From positions 1-64,000 of the forward strand of contig NZ_JARXYX010000028.1 of assembly GCF_029893585.1 (NCBI RefSeq): 64,000 nucleotides of DNA, read 5' to 3'. Origin of the DNA: Streptomyces sp. LBL (GTDB lineage Bacteria > Actinomycetota > Actinomycetes > Streptomycetales > Streptomycetaceae). The notes below the pieces were generated by a model. It was not told the DNA's origin. It was given only the letters and a program-made list of their open reading frames with translations, and made no database searches. This document shows, piece by piece, positions 16,737-25,341 of this stretch (within the stretch, counting starts at the first letter, position 1; each line of letters starts with the position of its first letter). A program made the position numbers and the translations under genes.

Positions 16737-18380
16737 ATGCGTGGAGCCACGCACCCGCACGCCAAGTGGGCCGCTTGCGCGGCTGCGGCAGCCCTCGCGG
16801 CGTCGGGCTGCGGAAGCGACAGCGGCAGCGGCACCGGGAGCAGCGCGGACAGCGGCGCGGTGCTCAGTGCCTCCTGGGGAGACCCGCAGAACCCGCTGGA
16901 GCCGGCCAACACCAACGAGGTGCAGGGCGGCAAGGTCCTCGACATGATCTTCCGGAATCTGAAGAGGTACGACCCGCAGACCGGCGCGGCCGAGGACATG
17001 CTCGCCCAGAAGATCGCCACCTCGGACTCGCAGAACTTCACCATCACCATCAAGAGCGGCTGGAAGTTCAGCAACGGCGAGGCGGTCACCGCGAAGTCCT
17101 TCGTCGACGCCTGGAACTACGGCGCCAGCCTGAAGAACAACCAGAAGAACGCGTACTTCTTCGGGTACATCGAGGGCTACGACAAGGTTCACCCGGGCAG
17201 CGGCACGCAGAGCGCCAACACCCTCTCCGGGCTGAAGGTCGTCAACGACAGGACCTTCACCGTCAAGCTCAACCAGAAGTTCTCGACGTTCCCGGACACC
17301 CTCGGCTACTCCGCCTTCGCCCCGCTGCCCCAGACCTTCTTCGACGACCACGCCGCCTGGGTGAGCCGGCCCGTCGGCAACGGCCCGTACACCATCGACT
17401 CGTACACCAAGGGCTCCCAGATGTCCCTGCGCGCGTGGGACGGCTACCCCGGCCCGGACAAGGCGCAGAACGGCGGGGTGGACCTGAAGGTCTACACCGA
17501 CAACAACACCGCCTACACCGACCTGATGGCCGGCAACCTCGACCTCGCCGACGACATCCCCGCCGCGCAGCTCAAGAACGTCAAGAGCGACCTGGGCGGC
17601 CGGTACATCAACACCCCTGCCGGCATCATCCAGACCCTCGCCTTCCCGTTCTACGACAGCGACTGGAACAAGTCCGGCACGGTGAAGGTCCGCCAGGGCC
17701 TGTCCATGGCGATCAACCGCGACCAGATCACCGACACGATCTTCCAGAAGACCCGCACCCCCGCCACCGACTGGACCTCCCCGGTCCTCGGCAAGGACGG
17801 CGGCTTCAAGGACGGCCTGTGCGGGAGTGCCTGCGACTACAACCCCGGCCAGGCCAAGAAGCTGGTCCAGGAGGGCGGCGGGCTTCCCGGCGGCCAGGTC
17901 ACGATCTCGTACAACGCGGACACCGGCTCCCACAAGGAGTGGGTCGACGCGGTCTGCAACTCCATCAACAACGCCCTCGGCAACGACAAGGCCTGCGTCG
18001 GCAACCCGGTCGGCACCTTCGCGGACTTCCGCAGCCAGATCACCCAGAAGAAGATGAACGGCCCGTTCCGGGCGGGGTGGCAGATGGACTACCCCCTCAT
18101 CCAGAACTTCCTCCAGCCGCTCTACTACACCAACGCCTCCTCCAACGACGGCAAGTGGTCCAACAAGGACTTCGACCACCTCGTCGACCAGGCCAACGCC
18201 GAGAGCGACACCGCCAAGGCCGTCGGGTTCTTCCAGCAGGCCGAGGGGGTCGTCCGGGACAACATGGCGGCGATCCCGCTCTGGTACCAGAACGGCAGCG
18301 CCGGCTACTCGGACCGGCTGTCGAACGTGAAGCTCAACCCGTTCAGCGTCCCTGTCTACAACGAGATCAAGGTCGGCTGA
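16737..18380 (+). CDS. Oligopeptide ABC transporter substrate-binding lipoprotein, operon 3
   Basis: A 547-residue family 5 binding protein and paralogue of the one at 793: same MRGA start, same WGDPQNPLEPANT-type opening, the same VDAWNYG segment and similar spacing. The lipoprotein signal ends at Cys25 (AASGC). AGGAGGAGG lies 7 bases before the ATG at 16737. It should be anchored outside the membrane and deliver peptides to the permeases encoded immediately downstream. Sequence divergence from operon 1 is spread over the ligand-binding lobe, so the two systems probably favour different peptides. Confidence 0.93.
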   Translation: MRGATHPHAKWAACAAAAALAASGCGSDSGSGTGSSADSGAVLSASWGDPQNPLEPANTNEVQGGKVLDMIFRNLKRYDPQTGAAEDMLAQKIATSDSQNFTITIKSGWKFSNGEAVTAKSFVDAWNYGASLKNNQKNAYFFGYIEGYDKVHPGSGTQSANTLSGLKVVNDRTFTVKLNQKFSTFPDTLGYSAFAPLPQTFFDDHAAWVSRPVGNGPYTIDSYTKGSQMSLRAWDGYPGPDKAQNGGVDLKVYTDNNTAYTDLMAGNLDLADDIPAAQLKNVKSDLGGRYINTPAGIIQTLAFPFYDSDWNKSGTVKVRQGLSMAINRDQITDTIFQKTRTPATDWTSPVLGKDGGFKDGLCGSACDYNPGQAKKLVQEGGGLPGGQVTISYNADTGSHKEWVDAVCNSINNALGNDKACVGNPVGTFADFRSQITQKKMNGPFRAGWQMDYPLIQNFLQPLYYTNASSNDGKWSNKDFDHLVDQANAESDTAKAVGFFQQAEGVVRDNMAAIPLWYQNGSAGYSDRLSNVKLNPFSVPVYNEIKVG

Positions 18381-18386
18381 GCCGGC

Positions 18387-19310
18387 ATGGGGCGGTACGT
18401 CGTGCGGCGACTGCTGCAGATGATCCCTGTCTTCATCGGAGCCACCCTGCTGATCTTCCTGATGGTGAACGTGATGGGCGACCCCATCGCGGGACTGTGC
18501 GGAGACAAGCAGTGCGACCCGGCGACCACCGCCCAGTTGGAGAAGGAGTTCGGCCTCGACAAGCCGGTCTGGCAGCAGTACCTGACCTACATGGGGAACG
18601 TCTTCACCGGCGACTTCGGGACGGCGTTCAACGGCCAGAAGGTCACCGAACTGATGAGGACGGCGTTCCCGGTCACCATCCGGCTGACGATCGTGGCGAT
18701 CCTCTTCGAGATCGTCATCGGCATCACGTTGGGCGTGATCACGGGCCTGCGCCGCGGACGCCCCGTCGACACCTCGGTCCTCCTCTTCACCCTCGTCGTG
18801 ATCTCCGTCCCCACCTTCGTCACCGGTCTGCTGCTCCAGCTCCTGCTCGGCGTCGAGTGGGGCTGGATCAAACCGTCGGTCTCCACCGACGCCGGCTTCG
18901 GCGAGCTGATCGTGCCGGGCCTCGTGCTCGCCTCGGTCTCGCTCGCCTACGTGACCCGGCTGACGCGCACCTCCATCGCGGAGAACAAGCGGTCCGACTA
19001 CGTCCGCACGGCCGTCGCCAAGGGCCTGCCCCGGCGCCGGGTCATCACCCGGCACCTGCTGCGCAACTCACTCATCCCCGTGGTCACCTTCATCGGCACG
19101 GACATCGGCGCCCTCATGGGCGGCGCGATCGTCACCGAGCGGATCTTCAACATCCACGGCGTCGGCTTCCAGCTCTACCAGGGCATCCTCCGCCAGAACA
19201 CCCAGACCGTCGTCGGCTTCGTGACGGTCCTCGTCCTGGTCTTCCTCGTCGCCAACCTCCTCGTCGACCTCCTGTACGCCGTACTCGATCCGAGGATCCG
19301 CTATGCCTGA
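18387..19310 (+). CDS. Oligopeptide ABC transporter permease, DppB type, operon 3
   Basis: A 307-residue permease, close paralogue of the one at 2560 (MGRYVVRRLLQMIPVFIGAT start, GDPIAGLCGDKQCDP periplasmic loop, RTAVAKGLPRRRVITRH EAA loop, ending LLYAVLDPRIRYA). Two cysteines in the first periplasmic loop (CGDKQC) are absent from the operon 1 copy and could form a disulfide. Only 6 bases separate it from the binding-protein stop, and its stop overlaps the next permease start by 8 bases. Confidence 0.94.
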   Translation: MGRYVVRRLLQMIPVFIGATLLIFLMVNVMGDPIAGLCGDKQCDPATTAQLEKEFGLDKPVWQQYLTYMGNVFTGDFGTAFNGQKVTELMRTAFPVTIRLTIVAILFEIVIGITLGVITGLRRGRPVDTSVLLFTLVVISVPTFVTGLLLQLLLGVEWGWIKPSVSTDAGFGELIVPGLVLASVSLAYVTRLTRTSIAENKRSDYVRTAVAKGLPRRRVITRHLLRNSLIPVVTFIGTDIGALMGGAIVTERIFNIHGVGFQLYQGILRQNTQTVVGFVTVLVLVFLVANLLVDLLYAVLDPRIRYA

Positions 19311-20292
19311 GCAGTCCTACGAGTCCTACGAGTCCGAGGGGGCCGTAGCCGCCACCGGCATGGGCGGCGCGATGGACCTCGCCACCAGCGAGGGCGAGAC
19401 GCTGGAGCGGGCCCCGGGCGGCCCGGACGACGGGGGCCCGGCGGGCAAACCCCGCTCCCTCTGGTCCGACGCCTGGCGCGACCTGCGCCGCAACCCGGTC
19501 TTCGTCATCTCCGCCCTGGTGATCCTCTTCCTCGTCGTCATCTCCATCTGGCCGTCGCTGATCGCCTCCGGCAGCCCCCTCACGTGCGACCTCGCCAAGG
19601 CCCAGGAGGGCTCCCAGCCCGGTGCGCCGTTCGGCTACGACGGCCAGGGCTGCAACGTCTACACCCGCACCGTCTACGGCGCCCGTACGTCCGTCACGGT
19701 CGGCGTCTGCGCCACGCTCGGGGTGACCCTGCTGGGCTCGGTCCTCGGCGGGCTCGCCGGGTTCTTCGGCGGGCTCTCCGACTCGTTCCTGTCCCGGATC
19801 ACCGACGTGTTCTTCGGGATCCCGGTCGTCCTCGGCGGTCTGGTCCTGCTGTCCGTGGTGACCAGCAACACCGTCTGGCCGGTCATCGGGTTCATGGTGC
19901 TGCTGGGCTGGCCGCAGGTCTCCCGCATCGCCCGCGGCTCCGTCATCACCGCCAAGCACAACGACTACGTGCAGGCCGCGCGGGCCCTGGGCGCCTCCCA
20001 CTCCCGCATCCTCCTGCGGCACATCACGCCCAACGCCATCGCGCCGGTGATCGTCGTGGCGACCATCGCACTCGGCACGTACATCGCGCTGGAGGCGACC
20101 CTGTCGTACCTCGGCGTCGGACTGAAGCCGCCCACGGTCAGCTGGGGCATCGACATCTCCGCGGCGTCCCCGTACATCCGCCAGGCCCCCCACATGCTCC
20201 TCTGGCCGGCCGGGGCGCTCGCGCTCACCGTGCTCGCGTTCATCATGCTCGGCGACGCGGTGCGCGACGCCCTCGACCCGAAGCTGAGGTGA
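19303..20292 (+). CDS. Oligopeptide ABC transporter permease, DppC type, operon 3
   Basis: A 329-residue permease. It has a longer acidic/Gly-rich cytoplasmic arm (about 60 residues, with a QSYESYESE near-repeat) than its operon 1 counterpart. Six membrane helices follow. The extracellular FGYDGQGCNVYTR motif and the EAA loop HNDYVQAARALGASHSRI match DppC. It ends ALDPKLR and is followed after 7 bases by the ATPase gene. Confidence 0.94.
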   Translation: MPEQSYESYESEGAVAATGMGGAMDLATSEGETLERAPGGPDDGGPAGKPRSLWSDAWRDLRRNPVFVISALVILFLVVISIWPSLIASGSPLTCDLAKAQEGSQPGAPFGYDGQGCNVYTRTVYGARTSVTVGVCATLGVTLLGSVLGGLAGFFGGLSDSFLSRITDVFFGIPVVLGGLVLLSVVTSNTVWPVIGFMVLLGWPQVSRIARGSVITAKHNDYVQAARALGASHSRILLRHITPNAIAPVIVVATIALGTYIALEATLSYLGVGLKPPTVSWGIDISAASPYIRQAPHMLLWPAGALALTVLAFIMLGDAVRDALDPKLR

Positions 20293-20299
20293 GTCGGCC

Positions 20300-21283
20300 G
20301 TGCTGCTCGAAGTACGTGACCTGCACGTGGAGTTCCGGACCCGGGACGGTGTCGCCAAGGCCGTCAACGGCGTCGACTACAGCGTGGACGCGGGCGAGAC
20401 CCTCGCCGTGCTCGGCGAGTCCGGCTCCGGCAAGTCGGTGACCGCCCAGGCCGTGATGGGGATCCTCGACATGCCCCCGGGACGGATCACCGGCGGCGAG
20501 ATCCTCTTCCAGGGCAGGGACCTGCTGACGTTCAAGGAGGAGGAACGGCGGCGGGTCCGGGGCGCCCGGATGGCGATGATCTTCCAGGACGCGCTGTCGT
20601 CCCTGAACCCGGTGCTGAGCGTCGGCGACCAGCTCGGCGAGATGTTCACGGTCCACCGGGGGATGTCCCGCAAGGACGCCCGGGCGAAGGCCGTCGAACT
20701 CATGGACCACGTCCGCATCCCGGGCGCCAAGGAGCGGGTGAGGCAGTACCCGCACCAGTTCTCCGGCGGTATGCGCCAACGCATCATGATCGCGATGGCG
20801 CTCGCACTGGAGCCCGCGCTGATCATCGCCGACGAGCCCACGACCGCCCTCGACGTCACGGTCCAGGCCCAGGTCATGGAGCTGCTCGCCGAGTTGCAGC
20901 GCGAGTACGACATGGGGCTGATCCTGATCACCCACGACCTGGGTGTGGTCGCCGACGTGGCCGACCGGATCGTCGTGATGTACGCGGGCCGGATCGTCGA
21001 GTCGGCGCCGGTCCACGACATCTACAAGGCGCCCGCCCACCCGTACACCCGCGGCCTGCTGGACTCCATCCCGCGCCTGGACCAGAAGGGCCACGAGCTC
21101 TACGCCATCAAGGGGCTGCCGCCCAACCTCATGAACATCCCGCCCGGCTGTCCCTTCCACCCGCGCTGCCCGATGGCCCAGGACGTGTGCCGCACCGACG
21201 TACCCCCGCTGTACGAGGTGACCGAGTCGGGCGCGGACCGGGGCAGCGCCTGCCACTTCTGGCGGGAGTGCCTCCATGGCTGA
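20300..21283 (+). CDS. Oligopeptide ABC transporter ATP-binding protein, DppD type, operon 3
   Basis: A 327-residue ATPase starting at GTG 20300. Walker A GESGSGKS, signature FSGGMRQR, Walker B IIADEPTTALD and H-loop THD are intact. The C-terminal cysteine cluster CPFHPRCPMAQDVC is intact. It lacks the 25-residue N-terminal extension of the operon 1 paralogue. Its stop overlaps the next ATPase start by 8 bases, exactly as in operon 1, so the two operons arose by duplication of a whole unit. Confidence 0.94.
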   Translation: MLLEVRDLHVEFRTRDGVAKAVNGVDYSVDAGETLAVLGESGSGKSVTAQAVMGILDMPPGRITGGEILFQGRDLLTFKEEERRRVRGARMAMIFQDALSSLNPVLSVGDQLGEMFTVHRGMSRKDARAKAVELMDHVRIPGAKERVRQYPHQFSGGMRQRIMIAMALALEPALIIADEPTTALDVTVQAQVMELLAELQREYDMGLILITHDLGVVADVADRIVVMYAGRIVESAPVHDIYKAPAHPYTRGLLDSIPRLDQKGHELYAIKGLPPNLMNIPPGCPFHPRCPMAQDVCRTDVPPLYEVTESGADRGSACHFWRECLHG

Positions 21284-22328
21284 GCCGATCCTGGAGGTGG
21301 GCGGGCTGGTCAAGCACTACCCGCTCACCCAGGGCATCCTCTTCAGGAAGCAGATCGGCGCGGTGAAGGCGGTCGACGGCGTCGACTTCACCCTGAACCG
21401 GGGCGAAACCCTCGGCATCGTCGGCGAGTCCGGCTGCGGCAAGTCGACGGTCGCCAGGATGCTGGTCAACCTGGAGAAGCCGACGGCGGGGGAGATCCGC
21501 TACAAGGGCGTGGACATCAGCAAACTCTCCGGCCGCGCGCTGAAGGCGGTCCGCCGCAACATCCAGATGGTGTTCCAGGACCCGTACACCTCGCTCAACC
21601 CGCGCATGACGGTCGGCGACATCATCGGGGAGCCGTACGACATCCACCCGGAGGTGGCCCCGAAGGGCGACCGCCGCCGCAAGGTGCAGGAACTCCTCGA
21701 CGTCGTCGGTCTCAACCCCGAGTACATCAACCGCTATCCGCACCAGTTCTCCGGCGGCCAGCGCCAACGCATCGGCATCGCCCGGGGGTTGGCGCTGCGC
21801 CCCGAGATCATCGTCGCCGACGAACCGGTGTCCGCGCTGGACGTGTCCGTGCAGGCGCAGGTCATCAACCTGATGGCGGGGCTCCAGGACGAGTTCGACC
21901 TTTCGTACGTCTTCATCGCGCACGACCTGTCGATCGTCCGGCACATCTCGGACCGCGTCGGGGTCATGTACCTCGGCCGGATCGTCGAGACCGGCAAGGA
22001 CGCCGAGATCTACGACCATCCCACGCACCCCTACACCCAGGCCCTGCTGTCCGCCGTCCCCGTGCCCGACCCGGCGGCCCGGGAGCACCGGGAACGGATC
22101 ATCCTCGTCGGCGACGTCCCGTCCCCGACGAACATTCCCTCCGGCTGCCGCTTCCGCACCCGCTGCTGGAAGGCACAGGAGCGCTGCGCCCTGGAGGTCC
22201 CGGTGCTGGCGGTGCCCGCCGAGTTCCGGTATCTGCCGGGCCCGGCGGCCCATGACTCGGCCTGCCACTTCGCGGAGGAGAAGCGGGTGGTGCCGCCGGA
22301 GGACGACCTTGCCGGAGGGCAGGAATAA
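21276..22328 (+). CDS. Oligopeptide ABC transporter ATP-binding protein, DppF type, operon 3
   Basis: A 350-residue ATPase, last gene of operon 3. Walker A GESGCGKST, signature FSGGQRQR, Walker B IVADEPVSALD, and the C-terminal cysteine segment CRFRTRCWKAQERC are present. A 65-base run (21669-21733) is identical, including wobble bases, to 6003-6067 in the operon 1 paralogue, whereas elsewhere the genes differ at many silent sites. A terminator follows at 22437. Confidence 0.94.
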   Translation: MAEPILEVGGLVKHYPLTQGILFRKQIGAVKAVDGVDFTLNRGETLGIVGESGCGKSTVARMLVNLEKPTAGEIRYKGVDISKLSGRALKAVRRNIQMVFQDPYTSLNPRMTVGDIIGEPYDIHPEVAPKGDRRRKVQELLDVVGLNPEYINRYPHQFSGGQRQRIGIARGLALRPEIIVADEPVSALDVSVQAQVINLMAGLQDEFDLSYVFIAHDLSIVRHISDRVGVMYLGRIVETGKDAEIYDHPTHPYTQALLSAVPVPDPAAREHRERIILVGDVPSPTNIPSGCRFRTRCWKAQERCALEVPVLAVPAEFRYLPGPAAHDSACHFAEEKRVVPPEDDLAGGQE

Positions 22329-22436
22329 CCGCACAAATGCACAACAACCGCGTTAACACGCAGGCAACTTGGCCGACCCGATCTCGATATACGGACACGT
22401 CAGGCTGAACAGCGTACGGCCGTGCGGGTGCCGTAA

Positions 22437-22481
22437 GCGGGCCGGGAGCGCCATGTGTCTCCCGGCCCGCTGCCCCTTTTT
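22437..22481 (+). terminator. Terminator between operon 3 and the convergent peptidase gene
   Basis: A 12-bp perfect stem (22437-22448 with 22459-22470; arm GCGGGCCGGGAG) with a ten-base loop is followed on the + strand by CCCC and a run of five T at 22477-22481. This is a classic intrinsic terminator for operon 3 and may also stop transcription arriving from the peptidase gene. Confidence 0.88.
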
Positions 22482-22573
22482 GCGCCTGAACCGGCGCCGC
22501 TCTCGCGGACCTGGTCGGTGCTTCGTCGTGGTTCCTCGATTGATGGTTGCGGTGCTCTGTGGAGTGTCGTCGC

Positions 22574-24691
22574 TCAGCCCAGTTCGAGAGAGCGCCGGAG
22601 GAAGTCCACCTGGAGCAGCAGCAGATTCTCCGCCACCTGTTCCTGCGGGGTCATGTGGGTCACCCCGGACAGCGGCAGCACTTCGTGCGGGCGGCCGGCG
22701 GCCAGGAGGGCGGAGGACAGGCGCAGGGTGTGGGCGAAGACCACGTTGTCGTCGGCCGTGCCGTGCACGATCATCAGCGGCCGGTGCGGCTCGGCCGGCG
22801 AGGACAGGCCCTCGTCCGTGACCAGGGAACTCTTCGCGTACGACTCCGGGTGCGCGCCCGGGTCGCCCAGGTAGCGCTCCGTGTAGTGGGTGTCGTACAG
22901 CCGCATGTCCGTCACCGGGGCGCCCGCGATGCCCGCGTGGAAGACGTCCGGGCGGCGCAGCACCGCGAGCCCGGCCAGCCAACCGCCGTACGACCAGCCG
23001 CGGATCGCCACCCGGGACAGGTCCAGCGGGTACCGCTTCGCGAGGTCCTGGAGGGCGTCGACCTGGTCGTCCAGGGTCACGGTGAAGTCGTGGTGGACCG
23101 CCTTCTCCCAGGCGGGGGAGCGGCCGGGGGTGCCGCGGCCGTCGGCGACGACCACCGCGAAACCCTGGTCGGCGAACCACTGCGAGGTGAGGTGCGCGTT
23201 GTGCGCGGCGACCACCCGCTGGCCGTGCGGACCACCGTAGGGATCCATCAAAACCGGAAGGGGAATGTCGCCGTGGTAGTCCTGAGGCATAAGCACGGCG
23301 CACGGGATTCGCCGTGCGCCCCCCTCGGTGAGCGTCACGCGCGGGGACATGCCAGGGTCTTCGGCGTGCGAGGTGACCATCGCCGTCCGCTGACCGTCGC
23401 GCAGTACCCGCACCCGGGCGCCCGGCCGGTCCAGAGCCGTGGACACCAGCACGGTCACGTCTGCGGCGCGCACCGCCGAGTGCACGCCGGGCCGCTGGGA
23501 CACGCGCTCCACTCCGAGCTCGTTCACCCGGTACACGTGTACCTCGCCGATCTCCGGGAACTCGGCCTCCACGCCCGCCGAGGCCGAGACCAGCACGTCG
23601 TGGTCGGAGACGTCCAGCACCGCACGGACGTGCAACTGGGCCCCGGTGAGCGGCCGTTCGCCGACCGCCAGGACCCGCGCGCCGCCCTCGTCGGCGATGC
23701 GCACCAGCTGCCCGGACGGGCTCCAGCACGGCACCCCGGGGAAAAGATCAAGCCAAGTTGGATCTTCATCCGCGTGCACCATCCGGGTGGCGCCCGTCTC
23801 CGGGTCGACCGCCAGGAACAGCTGGCTGCGCTGGTCGCGCGCCTGTACGAGCAGCAGCGGCGCACCCGCCGCTGACCAGTGCACACGCGCCAGATACGGA
23901 TACCGCGCCCAGTCCCAGACGACCTCCGTGCGGCTCCCGTCCAGACCGATCACGAACAGCCGTACGTCCGCGTTGTCCGTGCCCGCCGCCGGATACGGGA
24001 CGTGGTGTGGATCACGCTCCGGATGGGCCGGGTCGGAGATCCACCACCGCTGTACCGGCGTGTCGTCCACGCGTGCCACCAGCAGCCGGTCCGACTCCGG
24101 CGACCACCACAGGCCCCGCGTACGGCCCATCTCCTCGGCCGCGATGAACTCCGCCAGACCGTAGGTGACCTGGTCCGACTCGGGCTCCGCCAGCGCCCGG
24201 TCGCCCTCGCCCCCCACGTTCGTCACCCGCAGGGCGCCCCGCGCGACGTACGCGATGTGCCGCCCGTCGGGAGAGGGGCGCGGGTCGATCACCGGCCCGG
24301 GGACGCGGAGTTCACGTGCCGTACCGGCTTGCAGCTCCGCCGCGAAAAGCCGCCCTGACAAGGCGAAACACGCCAACTCCACGGCGGCGTCGGTGGCGTA
24401 GCCGACGATGCCGGCACCGCCCTCACGGCTGCGCTCGCGCCGTGCCCGTTCCTCGGGTGAGAGGTGCTCCGTCGCACCTCCCAGAAGGGGGCGCGGGTCG
24501 GCCGCCACGCGCTCCCCGCCGTCCGGAAGATCCAGTACCCACAGCGAGTTGGCCCGGTCGGTGCCTGAGCCCGAGCGCAGGAACACGACACGTGAACCGT
24601 CGGGCGCCACGGTGAACGCGCGCGGCGCGCCGAGCGTGAACCTCTGGGTACGGGCGTGCCGTCGGGGGAAGGAGTCAGCCTCGGTCGTCAT
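22574..24691 (-). CDS. Prolyl-oligopeptidase family (S9, DPP IV-like) dipeptidyl peptidase
   Basis: A 705-residue serine peptidase. Residues about 40-450 form the beta-propeller that filters substrates; it contains an AAEEMGR segment matching the double-Glu motif that holds the peptide N terminus in DPP IV. The alpha/beta-hydrolase domain carries Ser567 in GWSYGG, Asp647 in HGTADDN and His679 in GVTHM; the Asp-His spacing of 32 equals that of mammalian DPP IV. No signal peptide is seen, so it should act in the cytoplasm, releasing dipeptides from imported peptides. That fits its place beside the importers. The ATG at 24691 is preferred: TATGGT lies six bases before it with no ribosome site, suggesting a leaderless message. 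Confidence 0.92.
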   Translation of the reverse strand: MTTEADSFPRRHARTQRFTLGAPRAFTVAPDGSRVVFLRSGSGTDRANSLWVLDLPDGGERVAADPRPLLGGATEHLSPEERARRERSREGGAGIVGYATDAAVELACFALSGRLFAAELQAGTARELRVPGPVIDPRPSPDGRHIAYVARGALRVTNVGGEGDRALAEPESDQVTYGLAEFIAAEEMGRTRGLWWSPESDRLLVARVDDTPVQRWWISDPAHPERDPHHVPYPAAGTDNADVRLFVIGLDGSRTEVVWDWARYPYLARVHWSAAGAPLLLVQARDQRSQLFLAVDPETGATRMVHADEDPTWLDLFPGVPCWSPSGQLVRIADEGGARVLAVGERPLTGAQLHVRAVLDVSDHDVLVSASAGVEAEFPEIGEVHVYRVNELGVERVSQRPGVHSAVRAADVTVLVSTALDRPGARVRVLRDGQRTAMVTSHAEDPGMSPRVTLTEGGARRIPCAVLMPQDYHGDIPLPVLMDPYGGPHGQRVVAAHNAHLTSQWFADQGFAVVVADGRGTPGRSPAWEKAVHHDFTVTLDDQVDALQDLAKRYPLDLSRVAIRGWSYGGWLAGLAVLRRPDVFHAGIAGAPVTDMRLYDTHYTERYLGDPGAHPESYAKSSLVTDEGLSSPAEPHRPLMIVHGTADDNVVFAHTLRLSSALLAAGRPHEVLPLSGVTHMTPQEQVAENLLLLQVDFLRRSLELG

Positions 24692-24868
24692 CCCCTGACC
24701 ATATTGGCCATGCGCCCCCTTGTGAGGCTGTGCGCCGATCGATGCGCGCGTGCGGATAGTTATGATCACTAGCGCACAGTGGGTATGAACCTGCTGGCTG
24801 CTGTGTGGATTTATCTGCCCCCTTAGTCCGAACCCCCGCGCTCTAGGGATCTGTGGAGGTGAGCTGCC
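24692..24868. promoter_or_regulatory. Divergent promoter region of peptidase and small membrane protein
   Basis: The box TATGGT on the - strand (24703-24698) is placed for a leaderless peptidase transcript. The + strand gene at 24869 has GGAGGTGAG about 7 bases before its GTG. A TATGAT on the + strand at 24761-24766 is a further -10 candidate without a clear -35. Confidence 0.4.
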
Positions 24869-25063
24869 GTGGCACTCTCGATTTCGGCGGTGGTGCTGCT
24901 GGCGATCGTCGTCTTCCTGCTGGTCAAGAAGTCAGGACTGAAGGGCGGGCACGCCGTTGTGTGCATCCTTCTGGGCTTCTACCTGGCTTCGTCGACGATC
25001 GCTCCGACGATCAGCAATCTGACGACGAACATCGCGGGCATGATCGGCAGCATCAAGTTCTGA
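24869..25063 (+). CDS. Small conserved membrane protein, 64 residues
   Basis: A GTG start with a strong GGAGGTGAG ribosome site gives a 64-residue protein. Residues 3-19 are a hydrophobic helix, followed by a basic turn (KKSGLKGGH), a second hydrophobic stretch (about 29-46) and an amphipathic end (IAGMIGSIKF). From memory, similar short proteins sit at this place in other Streptomyces. Its function is unknown. A strong hairpin follows directly, so it is probably a monocistronic gene. Roles as a membrane adaptor or spore/septum protein are only guesses. Confidence 0.8.
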   Translation: MALSISAVVLLAIVVFLLVKKSGLKGGHAVVCILLGFYLASSTIAPTISNLTTNIAGMIGSIKF

Positions 25064-25068
25064 CCGCA

Positions 25069-25102
25069 CCGGTGTGTACCGGCACGTACCGGTACACACC
25101 GG
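25069..25102 (+). terminator. Hairpin terminator after the small membrane protein gene
   Basis: CCGGTGTGTACCGG at 25069-25082 pairs perfectly with CCGGTACACACCGG at 25089-25102 around a six-base loop, five bases after the stop codon. Further imperfect pairing (GCACCGG with CCGGTGC) extends outward. Confidence 0.85.
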
Positions 25103-25122
25103 CGCGTGCCGGTGCCGCGCCC

Positions 25123-25161
25123 TGGTCAGCCTTCGGACGCGTACGGCACGAAGGCTGACCA
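25123..25161 (-). terminator. Hairpin overlapping the stop of the DUF397 gene
   Basis: TGGTCAGCCTTCG at 25123-25135 pairs perfectly (13 bp) with CGAAGGCTGACCA at 25149-25161. The reverse-strand stop codon (25128-25126) lies inside the distal arm, so the hairpin covers the last codons of the gene. It probably terminates the reverse regulator operon. Confidence 0.75.
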
Positions 25162-25341
25162 AGTGGTGGGCGAGAAGGCGAGGCGCGGGCCATCCGCGTT
25201 CTTTGAGTCGCGCACGTGGATGGTGGCGGTGGCGGCGGTGGTGGCGAGTTCGACGCAGGAGTCGCCCTCGCTGCCGCTGCTGTAACTGCTCTTGAACCAC
25301 GCCAGGTCTGAGGTGCTCTCGGCCGCAACGTTGTGGATCAT
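25126..25341 (-). CDS. DUF397 domain protein
   Basis: A 71-residue protein with the DUF397 hallmarks: WFKSSYSSGSEGDSCVELA near residues 15-33, VRDSKN near 43, and a C-terminal FSPTTWSAF. In actinomycetes these small proteins are paired with an XRE/DUF5753 regulator, as here: its ATG overlaps the stop of the regulator gene (ATGA). Pairs of this type include the developmental locus whiJ in S. coelicolor. The DUF397 partner is thought to bind and modulate the DNA-binding partner. Confidence 0.92.
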   Translation of the reverse strand: MIHNVAAESTSDLAWFKSSYSSGSEGDSCVELATTAATATIHVRDSKNADGPRLAFSPTTWSAFVPYASEG

